From Lyophyllum atratum (taxonomy: Eukaryota; Basidiomycota; Agaricomycetes; Agaricales; Lyophyllaceae), in contig JACGCN010000001.1 of NCBI GenBank assembly GCA_014905825.1, positions 2,046,001-2,110,000 on the forward strand: a stretch of DNA of 64,000 nucleotides. The letters are read 5' to 3'. Numbering within the stretch: the stretch's first letter is position 1; the number at the start of each line of letters is the position of its first letter. Below the pieces are notes generated by a model. It did no database searches, had not been told where the DNA came from, and saw nothing but the letters and a program-made list of their open reading frames with translations. The translations under genes and the position numbers were made by a program. Positions 11,308-22,200 of the stretch are shown in pieces.

Positions 11308-13737
11308 CTACGCGCGCCCACCAAAGAACCGGTTCCCGCCGGCATCCTGCTCATGTTGGAAAGAATAAGCAACCCCGCCGTCGTAGGCTCCGACATCACC
11401 ATACGCGTCACCCATATACTGTTCGCCCATATATTCGTCGTCATCATACCCGTCTGGGGCATATTCGTCTTGGACATATCCGGTATTGTCGACAACAAAA
11501 TATTGACGCTGGGGGTTTCGAGCGGCTCTGCCTTGCACAGCGTGCCAAGGATCACGCGGTCGGGAGGGGCCTGCCACTGCGTTGTGCTGAATCGGAGGCG
11601 GGCGATAGGCGGCATTCGTAGGAGGCGCTCGGTGAACAACTCCGACATTCGCGATGTCTCGACTTTGCTGCCGGGGAGCTGGCGGGAAACGCAGTTGCTG
11701 TTGACGAACAGCGCCGAGGACGGGAGGTTGCGAGGATCGAGCCATGTTGACCAAGGGCATATGCTCACCCCGAGTTGCCCGAGCAAAGGGCTGGTTGGGT
11801 TGAGGTCGAATTCGAGCCGATTGCCCGCCAGCGATGGGCATAGCACGCGCATGGGCCAAAGGGATAATAGGTCGGGTACCAGCGGCAGGCGTAGGGCGGT
11901 TACCAGCGGCAGGCATACGCTGGGTACCGGCGGCGGCGATAGGCCGGGCAAGAACGGGGGCGTCGGCTTCGCTGCTTGTCAAATTCGCGTCGAGTTTGAA
12001 GGGGATGGGGGCGTGTGTGACGATCTTCGGGCGAGGTGTTGGGTCCTCAACCTCGGAGGAGTCTTCGACGCGAGCACGCTTACGACGACGGGGGTTGGGC
12101 GTCTTTGGGGGGCGTGCCTTGGGGCCGCGAGTGGTGGGGCCGGTGCTGGTGGTTTCCTTCTGACCTTCATCACCAGACGTGGATGTCTTCGAAGTGTTGG
12201 ACGTCTTCCTATTCTTCGACGCCAACTTCGTCGAACGAGCCTTGGTCATGTCCTTGCGGCGGGGTCTCTTGCGGCGGGACGGGGAAGGAGACGGGGTGAC
12301 GGAATGGCCGTCTTCGTGGCCGTGCATCTTGGCGTCACGGCGCTCGCAATAGGACTTGCAGTCACGAATGATGAGGCCAGACTTCAGCTTCGTTGTCGCA
12401 CCCTGGTGCACCCAAACGATAGCCGTATCGAGCCAGTCGCTGCCGCCAATCTCGTCATTGAATTCGTCAGCTTCTTCGTCATCTATTAACATGTAAGATA
12501 TTGAGATAATATTAGTGACGAGAAATATCCGTACCTTCAAAAAGTGGCTGCAAGCGCAGCTGGTGCCCGTCTTTTCTCTGGATCGCATGTTCCAAGGAGT
12601 CGAGTTCAGCGGAGTTGAGCATGCGAATCTTCCAGCCCTCTTCGGGTATCCTGACGCCATGGGGCCATCCGACAATCGCAACCCTGCAACGGATGAGGAT
12701 AGAAGGGATGTTCCACGGTTCGTATAGCTGGAACTTCTCTTCGCCCAGGTCACGAACTAGACAAGTAATTAGTATCAGCGTTGGAATACAAACGAAAACT
12801 CCTTACGGAAGATGTTAGGGAAAAGCCTTCCCACAATTCGGCGCTTCCAATCGCGGTGATCTTCCTTAGGGCCCTGCTCCCATGACCACGGTTTTGCGAC
12901 CGTAGTGCTGGCGTCTCCAAATTGGAACATCTGCTCGAGGGATACATCCTCTGGTTTGACAGAGCCGTTCTTGATGCTTCTGTTCGAGCGTAAGTTATCA
13001 ACACAAAATCATAGCAGCTAGAGGTGACGTACTGGGCAAGGCAGCTATACCCGTTCAGCACCTTATTAATTACCACCTTGTTCGCCTCTCGGGCAATCAG
13101 CTGTTGCATCAGGCCCGACCCTGACATCAGCGTCCTCAGCTGTGGGGCGACGCGGTTCTCAGAAAGGGGAACCAGAGCGATGAGAACTTCGGCGTCCCCA
13201 TACGACGCGATATTCGCAGCCTGGATAAAGATTGTTATGAGTGTACGTAGGCAGAGACGCATGGTATCTTGACGTACGATCTCACCCAGGCGCTTGCGTG
13301 CGACGCTCAGTCGATTTACGACGTCACTGTCACCCCCCACCTTCTTCACCTCAGTGACCCATGTTTCCATCAAGGTCTTCACCTCCGCCTTTGTTTTACC
13401 GGCGATTGTGGCGGCATATCGCTCCCGCATCCCGGTCGACCATTCGAGTATTTCGTTGGGATCTGGAGATACCGTCGTAAGTGCCAGAACGGAGATAGCA
13501 CCTGCATCACATACCAGAAGGACGAGACCCGTTTATTCTTTGCCACGCCTGAAACGCGTTCCATGCACTGGTGCCTCGTGCATGAATGACGTCTAAGTTC
13601 GCCTCGCGCATGATTCTTGGGAGCGAGACACGGTATTCCGTCGCTAGGTTGCGGAAGGTGTTGGCGGCCTGTTTGATGGCTGCCTTCTGTGCCGCATTCA
13701 GAGGCCCTCGGCGCGTGGCAGACGATTCTTCTTCGAT

Positions 13738-13769
<32 letters not shown>

Positions 13770-15779
13770 TATCCATGACCAGGAGGTCATCGATGTTTAA
13801 GGCAGTGAAGCCTGAGTCCTCGCGTTCCTCGGTCACTTCCCTGCCCTTGCCCTTGCCCTTGACCTTACGGTCGCCTTCGCCAGTGTTCGCATCGACATCC
13901 ATCTGCATTTCACGCAGATCCTCCTCGTCTCTGTGTCGTTCGTCCGCAGAATCTTCATCAAGGGGTCGGGCGCCAGTCTTGGCGCGAAGGGCATTGACAG
14001 CCTTGCGTTCCCGGACACCTTCGCTGTAGTCACTGTTCTCCGTTTCATCTTCGTCTTCGCGCTGGAAAGGGGCACGCGTCTCTTCTTCCCCATCGTCGTG
14101 TCCCTGTTCCACTCCCTCGTCTTCCCCTTGGTCGCGCGGCTGTTCAACTCCCTCCTCTTCCTCGTCCTCATCCTCGTGACTGCGGCGATGGTACCGTTCT
14201 TCACCACCTTCCTCTTCCTGCTCGTCATCGGGACGGCGCGCGTTTAGTGCTTCCCCATCTCCTTCATCGTCACCGTTGTTGTCGCTCCCGGGGGTCTCCA
14301 TTTCGATGTCGTCATCTTCCCCATCCATCTCATGGTCTTCGTCCCCATCCATGTTCTGGTCTTGATACCCATGCTCAGACACGCCATCATTCAGTCGAAG
14401 CCCCATTTGAGATAGGACTGCATTGAAATCTGCAGTAGCGGCGCCGGGCAGACCGACTTTCTTGAGCAGGCGTTTCGATGGTTCGGGAGGGCCGAGGTGA
14501 CGGACACAGCCATCGGGGATGGTCTCCCAGCGCCCGGTGTCAGCATTCCACCATGCCTCGTCGTCGTCGGGGATGTCAGGATCGCCCTGTCGCCATTCCC
14601 GAAGTTTTCCACGATATGTCATCGTCCCAGACCCAGGACCGCCGGGACCCACGCGGATGAAATAGTCATAACCTGGCCGAAGTTGGGAGAGGGTAACATC
14701 GGTCGTAACCGCAGGCGTATCAGGACCAGGTAATTGGTCCCACCTAGAGCGAGAATGGATGTCAGCGTATGAACCTCAATTGCGTTGACAATACTCACGG
14801 GTCCTTGGAGGTCTCATGCAGAAACAGGGCCGTTTGAAAGACGTTTTCCTTTGGTTTGGGGGTGAACTAAGATAGAATTAATGGAAAGATTAATAGAACA
14901 CCGCGATATGCTTACGTAGTTTCGTCGCCCGCCGACCTTTGTGCGTACATCACCGCTGAACGGAAGGCCGAGTTAGTCTGAAGAAATGGAGACATGGTAG
15001 ATTCAATATACCGCTTGTTGGTGGCAGCCGTCGTTCGCTGGGCCCGCTCTTCCTTCTCCCGTTCCATACGTTCTTGGAGTGTCGCATTTGCCGTCGAAGC
15101 CCGCGCCCTGAAGAGGTCTGATGTTAGCAACGACATGGTATGTATGGCTAGTACATACATCACGGAACCGGCAGCTTTGCTTGAGGTAGTATGCCTAAAA
15201 GAGTTCGTCAGCTTCAACACGTATCGGGGTCGGGCTTGATGCAAGTCCCTCGATGCTCGACTATAGTCCAGATCATCGAGAGACCATAGAACGAGTGACA
15301 ATAGTCCAAGTCGCGGGCAAGACACGAATGACAATAGTCCAACAGTGCCCTCAGAAAGAAAGAAAGAGAGGTTCACCTCACGATTTGCTGAGTCGGGTGC
15401 TGGACACTAATAGAAGAATGTTAATGATTGATCAGTGATAGTAAACGTTAGCGTACCTTCCACGAATGACCCTTCGCTTTTTTTTCTCTTCGCCGGTTCG
15501 TCCGCCAGGTGGGAGCCTAAGATACTCTTCATATACATAGCTTTTTTGCAGGGCATTCGCTTACCTGTGCGTTTCCTCTCGGTCGCTGTTTATGTCGTCT
15601 TCGTCTTCGCCATCCTCTCTGGATCCAGTCTCAACATTAGTTCATATTGTTCGACAGATCGAAAGAGGAGTACTTACCCTTCGGCCACGCCCTCCGTTGC
15701 TTTCTCCGTTGCTTTCTTGTTCTCCATTGCTTTCTTGTTCGCCGTCGCTTTCTTGTTCTCCGTAAGGTTAAAGCTATGA
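11308..15779 (-). CDS. KDZ-element accessory protein, large, acidic, unrecognised
   Basis: A minus-strand gene of a dozen or more exons reads without internal stops. From the 5' side: an ENKKAT-type repeat, EDGEDEDDINSDREETH, KKKRRVIRG, a charged helix (LQERMEREKEERAQRTTAAT), the block NYFTPKPKENVFQTALFL, a highly acidic region with a poly-Asp run encoded by a GTC/GAC microsatellite at 13738-13770, a helical region (AWNAFQAWQRINGSR, then GMRERYAATIAGKTK), DFNDEIGGSDW-like segments and a Pro/Arg-rich C-terminal third ending GGNRFFGGRA at 11308. I recognise no enzymatic domain. Nuclear, DNA- or protein-binding is a guess from composition. Its 5' end abuts the truncated transposase at 15773-15779, so start codon and promoter seem to be lost. 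It is convergent with nothing and was probably once divergent from the transposase gene. Confidence 0.65.
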
Positions 15780-17881
15780 AAGCTACTGTTGAGGGTCTGC
15801 GGCCTGTGCGCCCACCTCAAGGAGTTTCTGAACCTGCGGATGGCTTTGATCCACGCATGAAGGTTCCAAACTCTGCTCTGGATAGCTGTCATGACTCGTT
15901 TAAAGCTGCAGATGAGAAGCGAGTCAAAGCTAGCACTAAGGTTTTCCAGGACACTGGACTCATGGCGCTAATCTGCCGTCATGATCGTGTCCTGTGGCTG
16001 GTTAACATGACTGAAGCTGGTGAACGGCAGTACTATGCCTTCGCACTACTTGATGAACTCTTTCATCATCTTCCGACAGATATGACTGTTGGTGTTCTCT
16101 ATGATATTGGCTGTCAGCTCCATCGTAGCTGTGAGAAGTGGGACTTCTTACCAGAGTTTAGGGAGCGCATACTCTGGGGAATATCTGTCCTGCACGCTTA
16201 TGGGCACCAGTGGCCATGTCAATTGATTTATCACCCGCGCAAATGCAAAGGCTTTGGCCTTTCAGATGGTGAAGGCTGTGAACGATTTTGGAGCTCTATA
16301 AAGCTTCTAATTCCAACACTACGCGTGTCTGGTTATTATAAAAGACTATATTCGCTGGATACCCAGGTCCACTTTTTACTAGAAAGGTCTCTGTTAAACA
16401 TGGGCAAATGGCTTACTCGTAAATGGAATGCATGTGAAGAGCGAAAGCAAGATGCCCTCCAGACATTGAATAGCTTAAACTTGGATCTGGACTTGCTGCA
16501 GATTGAATGGGAGAACCAAGTTACTGCTCAAACAAAGCCTCTTGCACGACAATCTAAGTCTTTGGCAAGCAAAGCTATAAAGGAGATACTGAATCTGATG
16601 GCCCTAAGAAAGTCTTGTGCTGAAGAAAGAGAGAATCTGGATTCGTTATTACTGTCTGGAGACTATGATGATGCAGATGAAATTCTCACTGGAAGAAAAG
16701 CCCTGCAGGAAAAACTAGATCTTATGGCAAAAACTATTGCACAGAAACGGGAGGCTCTTGGGGTGGATGGTCGAGCTAATCTGAAAGGACTTGTCAACAA
16801 CAAATTTCTTCAAGTTCAAATGAATGCAAAGGCACTAAAACAGCGAATCTGCACACGTATTCGTGACCGCAAGTTCCAACTAGAGCGCTTAGAACGGGCT
16901 TATCGTTCCACCACATCTAGTGAGAGAAAATTACATGATCATGTCTCCTCCCAAGTGAAAAGACATGAACCTGGCATACTGCAGCTTGTTAACAAATACA
17001 ACGCTCTGTGTGAAGACTTATCTCTGCGTCTCAGCCGTGGTGAAGGGACTTCTGGTGCAGTAGCCCCTGTTCCTATTAAAAAAGAGGGCTTGTTTAAACT
17101 GGACGTGGATGATGAGATCTGGCAGAATATTGGCTTGAATGAAAATGAAGCATTTGATCAACAAGTTCCTGACTGGCTTGGCGATGAAAATACGAGAATT
17201 GGCATCAGAGCTATGCTCTATTTGGAGCGATGTACTGAAGAGACTGGGAGACTTGCTAGGGAAATATCTGCATTGCAAGATTGGATGATGGAGGAATGGT
17301 GCACCATCAATCTGGCTATTGATAAAGCTGAAGGACAGTCTGGTCTAGTCCATCAGTTGGAACAAGACAGGCAGCATTTAGTCCATTTGTGTGCTATGTG
17401 GGAGACTAGCCTTGAAACCATCCCCGATGCTTGGGATACTTCACTACCATGGGGGCCATCCCAAAGTGAGATTCATGAAGCACGATTAGCCGAAGCCACG
17501 GCGCAGGTGGCATATCAAGATGAAGATGAAGATTTTGAAGATGTTGAAGATGAGGAAGAGGAACTTCTAGGAAATGAGGAGGACCTCTGGGATGCATTGA
17601 ACTACTCTCACTATACTGATGCACATGAAGCTCATGGTGCCGCATCATCTTTGGGGCTGAGTGACATGGTGGATTTCTCTGTCTTGAGGACCTACATGGA
17701 AGAGAGTGGTTCCAGATCGCCTCATAAACGTGCAAGGCCTCTCGGAGAAGTAGAGCCAAGCAGGCCAGTCTATATATCTCGTAGGGGAGAAGCAAGCCGT
17801 TCTAGGTCGCCTACTAAAGCGGCTTGGGTGTCTCGAGGTTCCCCGACAAAGCATTATCATCACATTGAGGGAGAAGAGTAA
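15773..17881 (+). pseudogene. KDZ transposase, N-terminally truncated
   Basis: About 700 C-terminal residues of a KDZ transposase. Family blocks present: PNSALDSCHDSFKAADEKR, DTGLMALICRHDRVLWL, YDIGCQL (second catalytic Asp), LHAYGHQWPCQL and SDGEGCERFWS (catalytic Glu region). They are followed by the long coiled-coil C-terminus and an acidic/SR-rich tail to 17881. The CxC cysteine cluster and the segment with the first catalytic Asp, which normally precede MKATVEGLR, are missing: similarity starts at 15773 right at the end of the minus-strand accessory gene. The frame is open back to 15647 but that part belongs to the other gene's exon and intron in reverse. An internal deletion explains this best. 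It should not be active as a full transposase. Confidence 0.85.
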
Positions 17882-18009
17882 ATAAATCTTGTACTGCTGT
17901 GACTTACAATTTGATCAATATCATGCTTTTAACTGTGTCTGAATTGATGCACAAATTTCTTCATAAGTTTAACACTGAACATGCTGAGTGTTTTCTCATT
18001 CCCTCTCTA

Positions 18010-18640
18010 GGTCATCTAAGAGTTCTCAGGGTCACCTATGGTATTGCTAAACACCTGTGGGCAGCACCCAGTATAATTCTGGGCATTACCCCTATGGTCC
18101 GGTTGACGTTGCCCAGAGTATCAAGGGCAGCTCCCAGTAGAGTTCGGGACATGTCCAGTGCAATGAGGGTGATCCCCCCGGATTGCCCAAGCACACTTGG
18201 GCAGCACCCAGTGATGTTCAGGACATGTCCACTATGATGAGGGTAATCCCTCAGGCTTGCCCGAAGTGATGGTGAACACCACGGGCAATTCCTGAACAGC
18301 TGAGGACATGTGCCCTATGGTACGGGTGACCCTAATGGGTTGCCCAGAGTATCAAGGGCAGCTCCCAGTAGAGTTCGGGACATGTCCAGTGTGATGAGGG
18401 TGATCCCCCTGGATTGCCCAAGCACACTTGGGCAGCACCCAGTGATGTTCAGGACATGTCCACTATGATGAGGGTGTTCCCTCAGGGTTGCCCAAAGTAA
18501 TGGTGGACACTACGGGCAGTTCCCAAAACAGCTCAGGACATGCACCCTATGATACGGGCATCCCTAGTGGGTTGCCCAAAGTATTGCTGGACACCCTGTG
18601 GGCAGTGCCCAAAACAGCTTGTAGGGACACCCTTCAAATC
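18010..18640. repeat. right subterminal repeats of KDZ element
   Basis: About six diverged units, inverted relative to set 1 at 8990-9600. Recurring motifs are TTGCCCA, GGGCAGC(A/T)CCCAGT, TTCGGGACATGTCC and GATGAGGGTGATCCC. Two stretches of about 110 bp (from 18112 and 18346) are nearly identical, which suggests recent local duplication. Confidence 0.8.
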
Positions 18641-18835
18641 CTTGGCTCCACCTCCCTCCACAGTCGCCCAAGTGATGGTACACCTTCCCTGTCCCCAGCT
18701 GTTCTGCGAATCCCACTCTGTACCATCTCCCAAGATTTCCAATTGCTCCATCAACACGAGTATTATTCATGTCTTGAATTTCAACTTCAGTCTAGGCATG
18801 GATGTGGAGACACTGCCTCCAACCATCCTCCGATT

Positions 18836-19258
18836 GTCATGTAATACCGATAGGAAACCCTAACCTTAAGTCCTCCAACTGTCGGTCCCGCAAAGAAGGC
18901 ACCTGCAGACAGTATGTTATTGTCTGCAGCAACTTACCACATCTAGTAGATGACTACGGTAAAGAGGCCCTACAGAAAAAGAAAAAAAAAAATGAAGGAC
19001 CCCGTGCACCCTGTGACGAGGTATTATTTAATGCGGGCACACCCGTATGGTTGGGTATCCCAGACCATGCCCGGGCCACCCACAATTGGGCAATGGGTGT
19101 GTTCCTGGTGGAAATCCCAGAGGGATGCCCTAGGGCGCCCATGGGCAGGGAAGGCCCAAACCCACCAAGGGATGCCCCCGGGCAAAGGGCCTCTTAGGGG
19201 GTAACTTTCCATGGAATTGTGACACCTAAGAGGGGGGGTCAATGGGTTGACTGAGGTG
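18836..19258. repeat. right terminal inverted repeat of KDZ element
   Basis: Inverted counterpart of 8303-8730, ending GGGTTGACTGAGGTG next to ACGCAGA. Weaker inverted similarity extends inward to about 18635. The arms differ at more positions than the two LTRs of the surrounding retroelement do. Confidence 0.9.
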
Positions 19259-22200
19259 ACGCAGAAACCTGGTATTGGTCACTCCCAGGGGATTATCGTG
19301 ATACGGTGGAGAAGGACTGGAATACCCTCCGTAAATGTATCTCTACCTACTACATGAACAGGAAGTGGCTGGATAAACAGAAGGCGAGAGCCGTTAGAGC
19401 GGCTTACAGAGAGAGCGGTCATACACGCGAGACACCCAGCGAATACTATATTCGTAAGGCGGAACTACTCAACACGGTATACACCCTCGATGACTCTGAA
19501 ATGATTCTGGAGATAATGGAAGGAGCCCCAGCCAACTGGAACACAGTACTCACAACTCAGCTCTACGTGGATGTAATTGAATTCCAGTCGGCTATCAGAT
19601 TCCACGAGGACACCCTAATGAGATTAGATTCTCCACGATCTGAAAGGGTCGATAACTATCGGTCGCCTACCAATTACCGGGACCAACCCAGGAATACTAA
19701 TTACAACGCCCGGACAAACCTGATCGGCGCGTACAAGTCACTTGAACCCCCTAAATACCCCAAGGACGACTCTAATATCACTCGAAGAGGATCTACTCCC
19801 GAGGATAAAGGAGCAAGACCCTGCCGACACTGTGGTAGCGGTAAACATTGGGACAACGAGTGCAAACACGCTTTCAAGAGTAATCGAGCGGCGAGAGCGA
19901 ATCTTGCAACCACCTCGGATGATGCTTTCGAGGCACAAAGGGAGTATGATGACCTTTATTACGGATTAGACTCCGAAATTGAGGATCTCAGCCAGGATTT
20001 TGATTATTCCCTCCAGACTACCAAGGAGTCCGAAGACTCGACGGCCCTGGAGGGTTACACCGGCAACACGATAGATCAGGATTCGGATAATCAAGACTCG
20101 GGAACATCTTCACGCACTCTCAACACCTTTTGCGCACCTTATAACTCCAAACCTCCTCTTAATCGAAGGTCACGTAGGCGGCTAGCTAAAGAAATCAACG
20201 CTACTAATTATCTAGTTAGAGGAGATTCCAACTCAAACTCCAATGGAAGAGTTATAGAACTCAAGAAACTGATGGCTCGCCCTCCTGGATGCTCCTTCTT
20301 GGGATCTCGCGCGACTCAAACTACGGCTACCATAGGTGGTATCGATCTCGACCCTATTAATGTTATCCTAGATTCAGGATCGGACATTACGCTTATATCG
20401 CAGAAAACGCTAGAATCGCTTACTCTGAAGCCCAAGTCTCGTCTAGGACAGAAGATAAATCTCATTCAAGTCACTGGTACAAGTTCCATCTCGGGATTTG
20501 TCGATATAGATCTATTCTTCCACACTGACGACGGCCCGATTAAACTCAGTGTTGAAGCATACGTAGTGAAGGGAATGACCACTCCTTTTATCCTCGGGAA
20601 CGACTTCGCAGATCAGTATTCGTTGTCAGTTGTCAGAGAGAACGGCGAGGCCTACATTACGTTTGGAGACTCAGGACGCCGCATCAAGGTCGATAACTCT
20701 ACCTCACCTTCCCTCATTAATGAAGACGGTCATGCGTTTCAGATTCGAACACAGCGGAATCTAACTTCCATTCCTCGCAATCGAGCTCATCGCAAAAGTC
20801 AGAGGATTAAGAGGCTGCATCGTCACAGGCTAGCAAACTCGGAAGTAAGAGCCGCTGAAAGAATGGTCATCCCACCTGAGGTCAGCCGAATGATTCCCTT
20901 ACGAGTTTCGTTTCCCCCCAACGCGAAAACCCTTTTCGTGGAGCGAAACCTTGAGCACACCAGTAATCCTGAGGATGTGTATGGTAGCGCTGATTCTTTA
21001 ATCTCTCGAGATTCTCCCGTTCTTCATATAGCCAACTTCTCGGCATCCCCAATTATCATCGCGGAAGGACAGTTGTTGGGAATTGCTCGAAACCCTAGAA
21101 ACTGGTTAGACAGAGAAGAGAATTTGTCTAAGGAACAGAGAAACGCTATTGAGAAACACGCCCTTCTAATTCAATCACTTAGTAACATACAAGAATCTTC
21201 GGTATCCAACACGGTTAGCAGCCAGACCGAAATCTCTTCTAAAGCCCAGCGCAACGCTACAGAAGACGATGATCCACTGGCCGAGGAACCACTGGAAGGA
21301 GGACCTAAGACTTCTGAGCCACCTGAAGACTCCGTGCCAAGTTCACGACTACTTGCCGAGGTAGAAATCTCCAAGGATCTAACCGCGGATCAGCGAAAGC
21401 AATTAGAAGGAGTCATTCTGAAAAATGAGAAGGCTTTCGGATTAGATGGACGACTCGGGAATTACGATGAAAAGGTAGAAATCTCTATGAAGCCTAATGC
21501 CCAACCGGTATCCTTACCCCCGTTTCCCGCGTCCCCTGCTAAACGAGAGGTTATTGATAAACAAATGGATTCCTGGATTAAACTCGGCGTAATTGAACCT
21601 TCAAAGAGCCCTTGGGCCGCGCCGGTTTTCATCGTATACCGAAATGGCAAACCACGCATGGTTATCGATCTAAGAAAGCTCAATGAGATGGTCATTCCTG
21701 ATGAGTTCCCCATCCCTAAACAAGAAGATATATTGCAGGCACTCACAGGGTCGCAATGGCTCACCACCCTCGATGCTCTAGCAGGATTCACGCAATTGAC
21801 CATGTCAGATAACGCTGCCGAAAAGTTAGCCTTTAGAACTCATCGAGGTTTGTGGCAGTTTCGTCGTATGCCGTTTGGATACCGGAACGGCCCCAGCGTT
21901 TTTCAACGCATAATGCAGAAGGTTCTGGCGCCATACCTCTGGGTTTTCACATTAGTTTACATCGACGACATCGTTATATTCTCTCTCACCTTCGAGGATC
22001 ACCTGAAGCACCTCGATCAAGTATTTTCCGCCATTGCGGAGGCCAATATCACGCTGTCACCTTCTAAATGTCATTTCGCCTATCAATCGCTACTGCTCTT
22101 AGGTCAGAAGGTATCGCGACTAGGCTTATCCACTCACAAGGAGAAAGTAGACGCCATCCTTGATCTGGATGTCCCAAGAAACCCCGGCGAACTTCAGGTG

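Larger units (their letters stand above)
8303..19258. mobile_element. KDZ-type DNA transposon, internally deleted
   Basis: The element lies between ACGCAGA at 8296-8302 and 19259-19265. Its ends are near-perfect inverted repeats starting CACTTCAGTCAACCC (left) and, on the other strand, CACCTCAGTCAACCC (right), and continue for over 400 bp. Contents: long terminal arms, tandem subterminal repeats rich in GGGCA and TGCCC, a tRNA-like gene, a long accessory gene on the minus strand and the C-terminal part of a KDZ transposase on the plus strand. KDZ elements are abundant in basidiomycetes, and large size with subterminal repeats fits. I found no TET/JBP dioxygenase, which some fungal KDZ elements carry. 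The missing transposase start suggests it can move only with help in trans. Confidence 0.9.

Noticed and set aside
11149..12489. 446-codon plus-strand frame, and the overlapping 228-codon minus-strand frame at 11265-11951
   Set aside because: Both are shadows of the accessory gene's Pro/Arg-rich C-terminus, which continues into further exons in the frame ending at 11308.
11308..17881. TET/JBP dioxygenase cargo, as in some fungal KDZ elements
   Set aside because: No HxD...H...R iron and 2-oxoglutarate signature was found in either KDZ gene.
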